Translations under genes and position numbers: made by a program
The notes under the pieces: generated by a model
Database searches by the model: none
Told to the model about the DNA's origin: nothing
What the model saw: the letters and a program-made list of their open reading frames with translations, nothing else
In this document: piece after piece, positions 13,846 to 22,111 of the stretch
Layout: each line of letters begins with the position of its first letter
How positions within the stretch are numbered: the first letter of the stretch is position 1
Assembly (NCBI GenBank): GCA_024232355.1
Contig: JAAEPW010001387.1
Location: 1-29,143, forward strand
Source of the DNA: Chloroflexota bacterium
GTDB lineage: Bacteria; Chloroflexota; Anaerolineae; B4-G1
DNA: 29,143 bases
Direction: 5' to 3'

Positions 13846-14322
13846 ATGAACGCTAACGACCGTCCCCTCAGAATCGCCATCTGGTGCGCCGTCTCCTCCA
13901 AAGCCCAAGCCACCGACGACAAAATATCGCTCCAGGCTCAGGAGCAGGCAGGCCGCGAATTCGCCGATGCTGTAGGAGGTTGTGTCGCCCGCGTCTACGT
14001 CGTCCCTGGCCACACCCGTGACATCATCTTTTGGGCCGACGCCGAGGCCGCGATGGATGCCTACCGTCAACTCCGCGAGGATTGTCAGTCCCACGCCTTT
14101 GACGTGCTTCACGCCATAGACATCGATCGGCTAGGCCGAGACCCCGCTCTATCCAACCAGGTCGTCAGTCTGGCAGAAAAAAACGGAGCTGAAATCTATC
14201 TCGCCTCCGCCCCGCACACTATTGGCCAATTCAGCACTGGCCAACGGTATATCCACGCATCCAGGCTGTCCGCGCCCAAGAAGATCAAAAAATGCGCACC
14301 AAACGCATCATTTGCGGAATGA
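13846..14322 (+). pseudogene. Large serine recombinase, N-terminal catalytic fragment (frameshifted)
   Basis: The resolvase/invertase catalytic domain occupies residues ~8-130: nucleophile region AIWCAVSSKAQ with Ser17, SLQAQEQ, and the DRLGRDPALS motif. The Arg that normally sits two residues before the catalytic Ser (YxRVSS) is Ala15 here, a position important in resolvases. After RYIHA (about 14255) the frame runs into junk (SRLSAPKKIKKC...). The natural continuation (IQAVRAQEDQKMRTKR) lies in another frame and joins the fragment at 14292. Two disruptions plus the altered active site argue for a dead integrase. Confidence 0.8.
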
Positions 14323-15339
14323 GAAACCGCGTGGATCGCGGTTTACCCGCCAGCCACTGGCCTATTGGCTACATCCCCCTCCGCGACGACCAAGGCAAAA
14401 CCATCGGTGCTAAACTCGACCCCGACTTTGCCCCCGCTGTTCAACTCATCACTAAATTATTCCTCACTGGAACATCCTATGTTACCATCTGCCACGCCCT
14501 CAATGCTTCCCCGCACCATCCGCCGCGCGCAGAGCGCTGGCCGGTCTCAACCATCCGCAGAATAATGCTCAACGACGTATACGCCGGATACCCCCACTGG
14601 AACGACGCCCGTCCCTCCCAACTATCAGACCACTACCCCGCCATCTGGATGCCAGACGAACACCAGCACATTATCCGGGAACGCGCCCGTCGTGCCGCAC
14701 CATACAATCACCGATCCAAATCCAAAGGCACACCATACTACGGCGTCGCCTTTTGTGCCCGTTGCGATGGAACAATGCACCGATACCATAACAACGGCAT
14801 CAAGTCCCTTCGCTGTGCGAATCACCGGCGCAAATCTGTCACCGGCAAACCCTGTCACTACAACTATATTGCCGAGAGAAACATCACTGCCGCCATTGCC
14901 CAATATCTCCAAACCCTCGCTGATCCCACCGCCATCCGCCAAGAACTCGATAACCAAGCCCGTCCCGCTACCACCCAAACCGACCTAGACCAAATCACCG
15001 CCCACATAAACGAAATCACCACTCGTCGCCACCGCTTGGCCCTCACCCTTGCCGCTGGTAAAATGGACCCCGATGTCTACCGCCGCGCTGACGACGAACT
15101 GATAGTAGATAAAGAAAAACTGGAGGCCGCTCAATCCAGCCTCCAGCAAACCATCAGCACCTTACCAGACCCCGATCACCTGCACGAAATCATACAAACC
15201 ATCGCCCCAACCTTTCCCAGCCTAGCCACCGATGCCCCCTATCCAAATCCGCACCATCTTACAAAACATCGGTCTCCGCGTAGAGGTGGAAAAGGGCAAA
15301 GTCACATTTTGCAAACTAACTTCGTCCCAGCAACGATAA
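14292..15339 (+). pseudogene. Large serine recombinase, C-terminal DNA-binding fragment (second frameshift)
   Basis: This part carries the recombinase domain (PIGYIPLRDDQGK..., then WPVSTIRRIMLNDVYAGYPHW), the zinc-ribbon (CARCDGTM...LRCANH...C), and the coiled-coil region (~ADDELIVDKEKLEAAQ), in the order usual for large serine integrases. Its frame meets the N-terminal fragment near 14255. A second shift occurs between ~15225 and ~15250. The expected C-terminal end (IQIRTILQNIGLRVEVEKGK...) lies in the frame that starts near 15232 and ends at the TAA 15337-15339, while the unshifted frame runs on to 15440 with unrelated residues. The whole recombinase would be about 500 residues. It may be the remnant of a phage or integrative element integrase; I see no att site. 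Confidence 0.8.
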
Positions 15340-15415
15340 TAAAAGTTGTCGACCTGCTATGTTCTAGTGATTATGGCATTCGACCACACAGTTGCGCTTT
15401 TTGGTTTATCTCACT

Positions 15416-16615
15416 CTATTCGACCACAATCTCCACCTGAGCCGTCATCCCTGGTCGTAGGTTAAGGTCGGTGGGTTCCAACTCGATCATCAGTGTATAA
15501 GTAGTGTCACCCTGCTGCACCACCGCGACCGGCGAGATGGTGGCTACGCGCCCCTGGAGCGTTTCCTCACGAAAGGCGTTTATCCGCACGATCACCTCTT
15601 GCCCCACACGCACGTTGGCGATCTGCAACTCTCCCACGTTCTTGGTTTCGATGCGCCAGCGCGATACGTCGAGCAGTTCGACGATCATCGTGCCAGGCCC
15701 AGCCCACTCGCCCACACTGACTGGCACGGCAGAAGCAACGCCATCGAAGGATGCCGACAGTACCGTGCGTGCCAGGTCTGCTTGTGCGATCTCCAACGTC
15801 TGTTGAGCGCGCTCTACGTCCAATTGTGCCAGGGTGAGCGCTTCAGACATCACTGGATGTTGGACATTGTACAACGTCGACTCTGCCTGGGCCAGGGCAG
15901 CCTCGGCGTTTGCAATGGCGACGGTGTATGCGTGATCGGCGGCACGCATTCTATATTGGGCCAGTACGACGTTATAGTTGTCGCGCACATCCTCCAGATA
16001 TCGTGCCTGGGGTGAGTCTGGTGCCCAGGTATGTGTGCGTGGATCGTCGAGCACTTTGTTGTACTCGTTCTGCGCATCCTGTAGCGCTTGCTCGGCGTGA
16101 TCCAACTCCCAGCGGTCAACGATATCCTGGTTGCCGCTTTGTTCAGTCTGTGCGTGGGCCTGGGTCAGCGCAGCCTGGGCGCTAGAGATAGCGGCCGTTG
16201 CTGCGAGCACGTGCTCTGGTACCGGTGTGGCCTGGGTTTGCAACTGGGTCAGCTGGGTCTGAGCTTTCTCCAGTGCCAACTCTGCCTGGGTCACAGAGCG
16301 TTGCAGATCGGCAGCGTCAAGCGAAGCCAGCGTCTGCCCGGTCTGTACGCTTTGGCCAACCTCGACCTCGACCGATTCGATGTTTCCTCCCACACCAAAG
16401 CTCAATGCTACTTGGTCAGCCGGCAGCAGAACGCCGTTGGCGGTGATGTTGCCGACGCTAGATTGGTACGTCGAACTCGTGTCGCTGGGCACACTGGTCG
16501 GCACAGGTTCAGTATCTGTCCCACTCCCACACGCCGCCAGGAAGAGCATCAGCAAGCCGAGCAACAGCCCTGTTTTGATGAATGTATTCTTTGTGGAAAA
16601 AACTCGTCGCCGCAT
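15416..16615 (-). CDS. HlyD-family adaptor lipoprotein (efflux membrane fusion protein)
   Basis: 399 residues. I start at ATG 16615 because AAGGAG lies 6 nt before it; the ATGs at 16636 and 16642 have no such site. A lipoprotein signal ends in LFLAAC (Cys29). Next come a biotinyl-lipoyl-like strand region (VALSFGVGGNIESVEVEVGQ ~69-88, then VQTGQTLASLD), a long Ala/Gln-rich coiled-coil hairpin (~107-285), and a beta-barrel part (VGQEVIVRINAF...LRPGMTAQVEIVV). Such adaptors link an inner-membrane ABC or other pump to the outside; in a Chloroflexota cell it would stand on the outer face of the membrane. No ATPase or permease gene directly follows, so the partner is unknown. The FtsX-type permeases start 4 kb away across an oppositely oriented gene. 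Confidence 0.85.
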   Translation of the reverse strand: MRRRVFSTKNTFIKTGLLLGLLMLFLAACGSGTDTEPVPTSVPSDTSSTYQSSVGNITANGVLLPADQVALSFGVGGNIESVEVEVGQSVQTGQTLASLDAADLQRSVTQAELALEKAQTQLTQLQTQATPVPEHVLAATAAISSAQAALTQAHAQTEQSGNQDIVDRWELDHAEQALQDAQNEYNKVLDDPRTHTWAPDSPQARYLEDVRDNYNVVLAQYRMRAADHAYTVAIANAEAALAQAESTLYNVQHPVMSEALTLAQLDVERAQQTLEIAQADLARTVLSASFDGVASAVPVSVGEWAGPGTMIVELLDVSRWRIETKNVGELQIANVRVGQEVIVRINAFREETLQGRVATISPVAVVQQGDTTYTLMIELEPTDLNLRPGMTAQVEIVVE

Positions 16616-16709
16616 AAAAGTCTCCTTTTTTGCCATTATCATACCATCTGACGACCGAGTTTACCATAGGCACGCGTCATTTTGCGACTATACCCCTGTC
16701 ACGCTGTAC

Positions 16710-16724
16710 TATGACAGTGTCATA
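16710..16724. promoter_or_regulatory. Palindromic operator candidate upstream of the adaptor gene
   Basis: TATGACA (16710-16716), G, TGTCATA (16718-16724): perfect 7-bp arms, ~95 nt upstream of the HlyD-type start. Possible site for a TetR/MarR-type regulator. It does not match the inverted repeat at the MarR gene. Confidence 0.4.
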
Positions 16725-16741
16725 TTGCCACACTACCAAAT

Positions 16742-16774
16742 AACCCATCGTTCGGGATCACCGAACGATGGGTT
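16742..16774 (-). terminator. Hairpin terminator after the nitroreductase gene
   Basis: A perfect 14-bp stem, AACCCATCGTTCGG / CCGAACGATGGGTT, with a 5-nt loop, 32 nt past the nitroreductase stop. The following T-run is weak (ATTTGG on the minus strand). Confidence 0.6.
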
Positions 16775-16806
16775 TGATACAAGTGTGTTCGAGTTGTGTC
16801 AAGTTA

Positions 16807-17406
16807 CTATTCGAACATATTGTGAACAAGCACTTCTTCCAGGCTCTTTTTCGGACGTCTTTCCTTCAGATCGTCGGGAACACCGATCGGTATAACACAC
16901 ACACGCTCGTAATCATCCGGGATGTGGCATATCTCTCGCGTCGCGCTTTCGTAAATGGATTCCGTCATATAGACCGTTCCATACCCCAATGCCCGCGCCG
17001 CTAAACACAGGTACCCGGCAGCCAGCGCTCCGTCGTGCAAGTTGTAATGGGAATATGGCGCGTTCGAGTCGGTCAATATAGCGACGTAAAGTTGGGCCAA
17101 AAAGAGATCGTCGTAATAAGCCTTTACTTCACCCTGGACCTCTTTCATTTCTGCCGGCGTAAGCTCTTTTTCATCTATGTATTCCTTGATCCGTAGTTGA
17201 ATGCACGCCTGCTTGAGTTGCTCGATGATTTGAGAATCCTGGATGACGAGAAACTTCCATGGCTGCCTATTGCCCGCCGTCGGTGCCAGCCGGGCGGCAT
17301 CCAGTATCTGGGTAATGTGCACCTCTGGTATTGGGTCTGGCTTGAACTTGCGCACCGAACGCCGGGTCTTGACGAGATCGAAAAAACTATTTGCTTGATT
17401 TTGCAT
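16807..17406 (-). CDS. Nitroreductase family protein (FMN-dependent)
   Basis: 199 residues, ATG at 17406 preceded by GGAGGAATACGCA; longer in-frame starts lack a ribosome binding site. Motifs: VKTRRSVRKFKPDPIP (N-terminal FMN-phosphate binding), APTAGNRQPWKFLVI (FMN binding), and GALAAGYLCLAARALGYGT with TESIY and the IPIGVPDD end, all typical of the NfsB/nox-like fold. These flavoproteins reduce nitro compounds or quinones using NAD(P)H as cytoplasmic dimers. The gene lies 31 nt downstream of the MarR gene on the same strand, so it is probably controlled by that regulator, perhaps in response to quinones or aromatic stress agents (inference). Confidence 0.9.
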   Translation of the reverse strand: MQNQANSFFDLVKTRRSVRKFKPDPIPEVHITQILDAARLAPTAGNRQPWKFLVIQDSQIIEQLKQACIQLRIKEYIDEKELTPAEMKEVQGEVKAYYDDLFLAQLYVAILTDSNAPYSHYNLHDGALAAGYLCLAARALGYGTVYMTESIYESATREICHIPDDYERVCVIPIGVPDDLKERRPKKSLEEVLVHNMFE

Positions 17407-17437
17407 TGCGTATTCCTCCATTGTAAAGATTTGTACA

Positions 17438-17884
17438 TCACTCAACATTCGCTTCGACAGCAGCGAGGTTGTCCAAAAGTCGTTCTAGATATTGCTCAAA
17501 TTCGTCGATTTGGCTCTCGGAAAATCCATCGTAATACAGTGCGTCCATATCCTGGGATACTTGGGCATACGTGTCTTGCCAGGATTTGTCCTTTTCCGTC
17601 CGCTGGATCATGATACGGCGGCGGTCCTCTTTGGAACGGACGCGGGTCACATAGCCCATTTCCTCCAGGCGATCGAGCATGCTGGTCAGCGTCGACTTGC
17701 CCAGGGACGTCTTTTTGGCCAGATCGCTGATGGCAATACCCGGTTCTTGCCAGAGCACAAACATGATCCGCCCCTGGGCCGGGTTGATTTCCACCTGATA
17801 CTCTTTGAGTTTTCGGGCAAATATCCGACCGGACAAATGGTGAATTTTAGAGATCAGGAATCCACCCCGACGCACAGTTTTCAT
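17438..17884 (-). CDS. MarR-family transcriptional regulator
   Basis: 148 residues. I choose the ATG at 17884 (MKTVRRGGFLISKIHHLSG) because GGAG precedes it by 8-9 nt and a full promoter lies just upstream. The frame extends to 18445, but that part is the antisense of the lipoprotein gene's Pro-Thr linker (Gly/Val repeats). The winged helix is clear: QGRIMFVLWQEPGIAISDLA, TSLGKSTLTSMLDRLEEMGY as the recognition helix, and VRSKEDRRRIMIQ as the wing. The C-terminal helices form the dimer interface. It probably represses its own operon with the nitroreductase gene via the inverted repeat at 17909-17945. Confidence 0.9.
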   Translation of the reverse strand: MKTVRRGGFLISKIHHLSGRIFARKLKEYQVEINPAQGRIMFVLWQEPGIAISDLAKKTSLGKSTLTSMLDRLEEMGYVTRVRSKEDRRRIMIQRTEKDKSWQDTYAQVSQDMDALYYDGFSESQIDEFEQYLERLLDNLAAVEANVE

Positions 17885-17908
17885 ACGCCAACTCCAAGCG
17901 AGATGATT

Positions 17909-17945
17909 TTTAGTTCTAAATAGAATAATACTATATAGAACTAAA
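17909..17945. promoter_or_regulatory. Probable MarR operator (inverted repeat)
   Basis: TTTAGTTCTA (17909-17918) and TAGAACTAAA (17936-17945) are perfect 10-bp arms with 17 nt between them. They span the promoter -10 and spacer. A second, imperfect TTCTAAATAGAA palindrome lies inside. Binding here would block the MarR-nitroreductase transcript. Confidence 0.7.
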
Positions 17946-17953
17946 TTTGTCAA
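17925..17953 (-). promoter_or_regulatory. Sigma-70-type promoter of the MarR-nitroreductase operon
   Basis: On the minus strand: TTGACA (17948-17953), 17-nt spacer, TATTAT (17925-17930), ~40 nt before the MarR ATG. The -35 is consensus and the -10 is a close match. It overlaps the inverted repeat. Confidence 0.8.
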
Positions 17954-18071
17954 CCTTTGACAATTTGATGTTTCCTCGAAAAAGTGGTTGTGGGTATAAT
18001 ACCATTGCGGAGGAACAACTATGACAAAAAAGGGCTTGAGAGTACGCGAACTGACTTGGAGGCACAATGCA

Positions 18072-19718
18072 ATGTCGCGCAAATCAATAACAACATGGAG
18101 CGTTTTGTTGCTCATATGTTCACTCACTACGGCGTGTGGGCCGTCCGGTGAATATGCTTTCCCGACACCCAAAACGACGGTGCGTCTGCCTCCAACAATC
18201 AAAGTGATGATCACTCCCAGTCTGTGGCCTTCATCTACTCCTACTTTCACCCCTACACCATCCCCACAGCCCACTCCCGCACCCACACGCACGCCTTTGC
18301 CAACTCTGATGGTCCCGACGCCCACCGCAGCCGTTCCCGTGTCCGACCTTCGCTCCGTCCAGTGCAGGTTGGGCTGGGCCTGGTTTGAGAGTGCGCCCTG
18401 GTTTTCGCTCGGGCCATCTGAGCGTGATGGTTGGTGTCTGATCAACAGTTACACACAGTTGGGGTACAGCATCATATATCCGCAGGATTGGGATGTGAAT
18501 CCGGTGGGCGCCGACGCGACAAACCTTAGCTTTGGAATGCTGGAGGATCACCGGTTGTTTCTGTACGTGTCGCACACAGATTTCCCCTTGGAGTCTGCCG
18601 ATCAAACGATAGATTGTTTCGAAGCGAGCTGTGCCCCATTTGTTGACCCGAGCGAAATAATCATCGAAAAGAACGTGGTGACCATCGGGGACAAGCAAAC
18701 GCTCGCCCTGGTGGCTACCAAAGATGACACGCTGATCCGGCGGTATTTCCTGTTAGGCCCGGAACATTTGTACGTTTTCGAGTCTACCGTTCTCGAACCA
18801 GATGCTGACGCCGCAGCCTATCAGGAATTTGTCGCAACGACTGAGGACATGATCTCTGCGATGAGATTCGAGGATGTTTCGATCAGCGAGGCATTGCCCT
18901 TTTTACCGGATGTGAGTGGGGAAATTGTCTTTGAGGTAGCTGTCAGCAACTATGGCGGCGGTGTCCATACGATGAACGCCGATGGCACAAACGTGGTACG
19001 TTTAACGGATTATGAAATATGCCGACCCGAATCCCCCGCATGGTCGCCGGACAGACAGCGTATCGCCTTTGCTTGTCGTAAACACGAATCTGGCAGTTTT
19101 ATGGATATTTACGTGATGAACGCCGACGGAACCGGTCAGAGGCGCTTGACAACCAGTCATACCCACAGTAGTTATCCAGACTGGTCACCCGATGGGGAAC
19201 GTATCGTTTTTGTCTCAAAGCCCGATGGTCATTACGAGATTTATACGATGAACGACAACGGCACGTTGCCTACACGTCTAACCCATACACCAGACATAAA
19301 GCATTGCCCTGCCTGGTCTCCTGACGGAACGCGCATTGCTTTTATGGCATTTGTGTCTGGCCCAATCCGCATTGCCAATATTTACATGATGAATGCTGAT
19401 GGGACGGCTCTGACTCCACTGACTGACGATTTATACTTTGATGGCTGTCCTATATGGTCACCCGACGGCACACGGATCGCGTTCACCTCCAGCCGGTCGG
19501 GCACCCCTGACATTTTCGTCATGAACGCGGACGGAACGGACATGATTCGTATTACCACAAGCCCGATTGACGAGTATGCGCTTGCCTGGTCACCAGATGG
19601 AAAATACATTCTGTTTAGCTCGTACAAGCCCACCTATCTCTACATGACCAGTCTCGATGGTCAATTCCTGTTTCATCTCCCCGGTCGCGCGGGGAGTGAT
19701 CTCACGGCTGACTGGTAA
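18072..19718 (+). CDS. Lipoprotein with TolB-like PD40 beta-propeller
   Basis: 548 residues from ATG 18072, preceded by GGAGG 9 nt upstream; this gives a normal lipoprotein signal ending LTTAC (Cys22). An in-frame ATG at 18021 also has a good GGAGG and would add 17 residues, so the start is not certain. A Thr/Pro linker spans ~45-95. A PsbP-like or similar alpha/beta domain follows (~130-275, LGYSIIYPQDWDV...). The C-terminal ~260 residues hold at least five WD40-like PD40 blades (WSPDGTRIAF, NADGTxxxRLT repeated). PD40 propellers bind peptides or partner proteins; here the protein would sit on the outer face of the membrane. A TATAAT at 17995-18000 is a possible -10. The gene converges on the permease cluster with only 17 nt between stops. 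Confidence 0.85.
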   Translation: MSRKSITTWSVLLLICSLTTACGPSGEYAFPTPKTTVRLPPTIKVMITPSLWPSSTPTFTPTPSPQPTPAPTRTPLPTLMVPTPTAAVPVSDLRSVQCRLGWAWFESAPWFSLGPSERDGWCLINSYTQLGYSIIYPQDWDVNPVGADATNLSFGMLEDHRLFLYVSHTDFPLESADQTIDCFEASCAPFVDPSEIIIEKNVVTIGDKQTLALVATKDDTLIRRYFLLGPEHLYVFESTVLEPDADAAAYQEFVATTEDMISAMRFEDVSISEALPFLPDVSGEIVFEVAVSNYGGGVHTMNADGTNVVRLTDYEICRPESPAWSPDRQRIAFACRKHESGSFMDIYVMNADGTGQRRLTTSHTHSSYPDWSPDGERIVFVSKPDGHYEIYTMNDNGTLPTRLTHTPDIKHCPAWSPDGTRIAFMAFVSGPIRIANIYMMNADGTALTPLTDDLYFDGCPIWSPDGTRIAFTSSRSGTPDIFVMNADGTDMIRITTSPIDEYALAWSPDGKYILFSSYKPTYLYMTSLDGQFLFHLPGRAGSDLTADW

Positions 19719-19735
19719 GGAAATCACACATCAAG

Positions 19736-22105
19736 CTATCTCCGCTCAATGACGGCCACCGGATCCAGATTGCGCAGCATCCGAGAGACCAAGACACCGC
19801 TAACGGCAACGACAGCCACCGGTATCGGCAGCGTGAACAGCCAGGGCACAGGGTTGAGGAAATTCAAGCTCAAGCCCCTCGGTGCGTAGAGACCAAACTG
19901 CATGCCGATCAATCCAATCCCACACACCACCGCGCTCAACAGCCAGGCCAAGCCGATGGTGCTCGCCGTTTCCCGCACGGTGCGCAGCACCAACCACGGG
20001 CGGCTGCGTCCGATGGCGTGCAGCACGCCGAACTCTTGCTGGCGCTGTGCGAAAAAGACATAGCTCAACACGGCCAACGCCACCGCCGCCACGATCGCGA
20101 TGATGACCTCTACCACGCCAAACACTCCCAGCAAAATCAGAGCTAGCATTCGATAGTTCATCTTCATCCATTCAAAAGTGAATGCCTCCACCAATTCTGG
20201 GTTCACCTCATCCCGCAGCCAGGCGTCCATCTCTGCCTTTTGACCTTGATTTGGAATGACCAACAGGTGGGTTTGATGAGACACATAGAGTTCGTGGCTG
20301 CTCAGGTACTCGTACGAGGCAAAACCCAACCACAAATCGTTTTCTCCACGGTCCGACGAAGGGCGGGAGAGGATACCCACCACCACCATCTCGGTCGGTA
20401 TACCACGGTCGTCCTCGTTGACCGGCTGCCCGATCCGGTCGCCCACGCCCAAGCCCTGATTCAGTGCCACCGCCTCTGAGAGAACAACCTCATTGGTGCG
20501 AGGATGAGGCAGGCGGCCTTGTTTGACCTGGACCCCGTACAAGTTGATGAGTGTCTGCAAATCGTCCTCAGAAACGCCATAAACGCCGATGGGCCAGCCC
20601 AGGGGTGGCACCTGAACATCCAGAGTCAGTTCTACCGCCGGAATCACCCGGGAGATGGTCGGATGAGTTCTGACCTGCGCCGCTAGTCCGGGGTCAACAA
20701 AGACATCCATACGCGGCGTGACGATGCCGATCTGGCGCAGGGGTTCGGCAAGGGCTTGCATCGCATCCCCCATTGGCGCAAAAAGGAATGCCGGGAACGA
20801 TACGCCCAGGATCATTAACCCCATTGTGACGAGCAGGATCAGCCCCCGGCGGCGATGGCGCAAGTAAAACGTCTTGGAGGACAGCGGGTTGACCGACGAT
20901 CTTTTCGCCTTTCGCCTCTTGCCTCCTGCCTCCTCCAGACTGAGCTTGCCCTGTTCGACGATGGCTACAGCATCTAGGCGTGAGAATGTGCGCCGGGTGC
21001 TCCACGCCACGACAATGGCCGTCACCAGTGGGATGGGCAGCGAGAACCAGACCGGCGTCAGGTCCGTTAAACTGAGCACCAATCCCTTGGGAGCGTAAAA
21101 GCTTACCTTGAGCACCGCAAAGAGCAGCCAAGAAAGCACCAGCCCCCCGATCCAGCCCAGGCCGGTCATACCAACAGCTTCCATCGTCGATCGCCGGACG
21201 AGGTGTCTTTTGCTGTGCCCCAGGGCGTTGAGCACGCCAAACTCGGCCAGACGCTTGGTTTGGGAAATCTGGTTGATCACACCCACGACCAAGGCCATCA
21301 CCACCGCGACTACAATGTCCACGACGCCGAATATCAGGTAAAAGAAGAACGAGAGCCCCATCGCCCTATCAGACAGTAAACGATGTGTCATCGCCACCGC
21401 GCGTAAAGATGCCATCTCGGTCTCGAGGAATTCGTCTACCTCGGCCTTGTGCCCCTCCTGGGGAATGATGACCAGACCGGACCTCCAGGGCGGGCCGAAC
21501 AACTCGTGGTTGCTCACATATTCATAAGAGACCAACCCCATCCGCACGCTCGGTCCCGAACCGGCTCCTTCCAGGATGCCGACCAGTTCCAGCGGCGCGG
21601 GGATACCGTCGTACCAACTTTCACCGGTCCAATCCCGGCCCATCGTGCGATCGATCCGGTCACCGATCTGTAGATTCAGCGCGTTGGCCATCTCTTCCGA
21701 GACCACCAACTCGTTGCTGCTCGACCTGGGCAGCCGGCCTTCCTTCAGGTGCAGGTCACATACGTCCATCATTGCTTGCATATCGGCCTCAGACACGCCG
21801 AAAAAGTGATGCTCGCTGATGATGGGCGGCAGGCTGATGTTCAAGCCCTTTTCTTGGATCACGTGTTCGACGCCAGGATGCGTGCGAATTTGTGCTGTGA
21901 CGCCCGGATCGAGCGTGGGGCCTTGGGCAGAAACCAAACTAAAGCGGGTCAGGTAATTGCCCGCGATCTCGTAATTCTCTGGCATCGAATCGAGCAAGCG
22001 CACCATGGTGCAGATGCCGAGCGTCATCAAGCCGACCAGCCCCACCAGCAGCAATGTCTGCCGCTTGTGGCGCAGGTGAAAAGTCAATGGTGATAATGGG
22101 TTCAT
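19736..22105 (-). CDS. Double MacB/FtsX-type ABC permease (paralogue 1, last in cluster)
   Basis: 789 residues; ATG at 22105 with AAGGAG ten bases upstream, inside the last codons of the preceding gene. Two similar halves: residues 1-~392 and ~404-789. Each half has one N-terminal span (~18-38; ~421-443), an extracellular MacB-PCD-like domain with GVSE..L and KEGRLP/KQGRLP..NE.V.SE..A.NL..GDRI motifs, and three C-terminal spans (~252-280, 312-335, 350-372; ~652-683, 715-738, 755-777). The last spans contain the FtsX-type EFGVLNALGHSKRHL/EFGVLHAIGRSRPWL element. The halves end LDAVAIVEQGKLS and LDPVAVIERR. MacB/FtsX/LolC permeases work with an ATPase in lipoprotein or peptide export. No ATPase is in this window. 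Confidence 0.85.
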   Translation of the reverse strand: MNPLSPLTFHLRHKRQTLLLVGLVGLMTLGICTMVRLLDSMPENYEIAGNYLTRFSLVSAQGPTLDPGVTAQIRTHPGVEHVIQEKGLNISLPPIISEHHFFGVSEADMQAMMDVCDLHLKEGRLPRSSSNELVVSEEMANALNLQIGDRIDRTMGRDWTGESWYDGIPAPLELVGILEGAGSGPSVRMGLVSYEYVSNHELFGPPWRSGLVIIPQEGHKAEVDEFLETEMASLRAVAMTHRLLSDRAMGLSFFFYLIFGVVDIVVAVVMALVVGVINQISQTKRLAEFGVLNALGHSKRHLVRRSTMEAVGMTGLGWIGGLVLSWLLFAVLKVSFYAPKGLVLSLTDLTPVWFSLPIPLVTAIVVAWSTRRTFSRLDAVAIVEQGKLSLEEAGGKRRKAKRSSVNPLSSKTFYLRHRRRGLILLVTMGLMILGVSFPAFLFAPMGDAMQALAEPLRQIGIVTPRMDVFVDPGLAAQVRTHPTISRVIPAVELTLDVQVPPLGWPIGVYGVSEDDLQTLINLYGVQVKQGRLPHPRTNEVVLSEAVALNQGLGVGDRIGQPVNEDDRGIPTEMVVVGILSRPSSDRGENDLWLGFASYEYLSSHELYVSHQTHLLVIPNQGQKAEMDAWLRDEVNPELVEAFTFEWMKMNYRMLALILLGVFGVVEVIIAIVAAVALAVLSYVFFAQRQQEFGVLHAIGRSRPWLVLRTVRETASTIGLAWLLSAVVCGIGLIGMQFGLYAPRGLSLNFLNPVPWLFTLPIPVAVVAVSGVLVSRMLRNLDPVAVIERR

Positions 22106-22111
22106 TCGAGT

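Noticed and set aside
17884..18445. N-terminal extension of the MarR gene to 335 codons
   Set aside because: The extension is the antisense of the lipoprotein gene's repeats, and it runs through the promoter and operator of the MarR gene.
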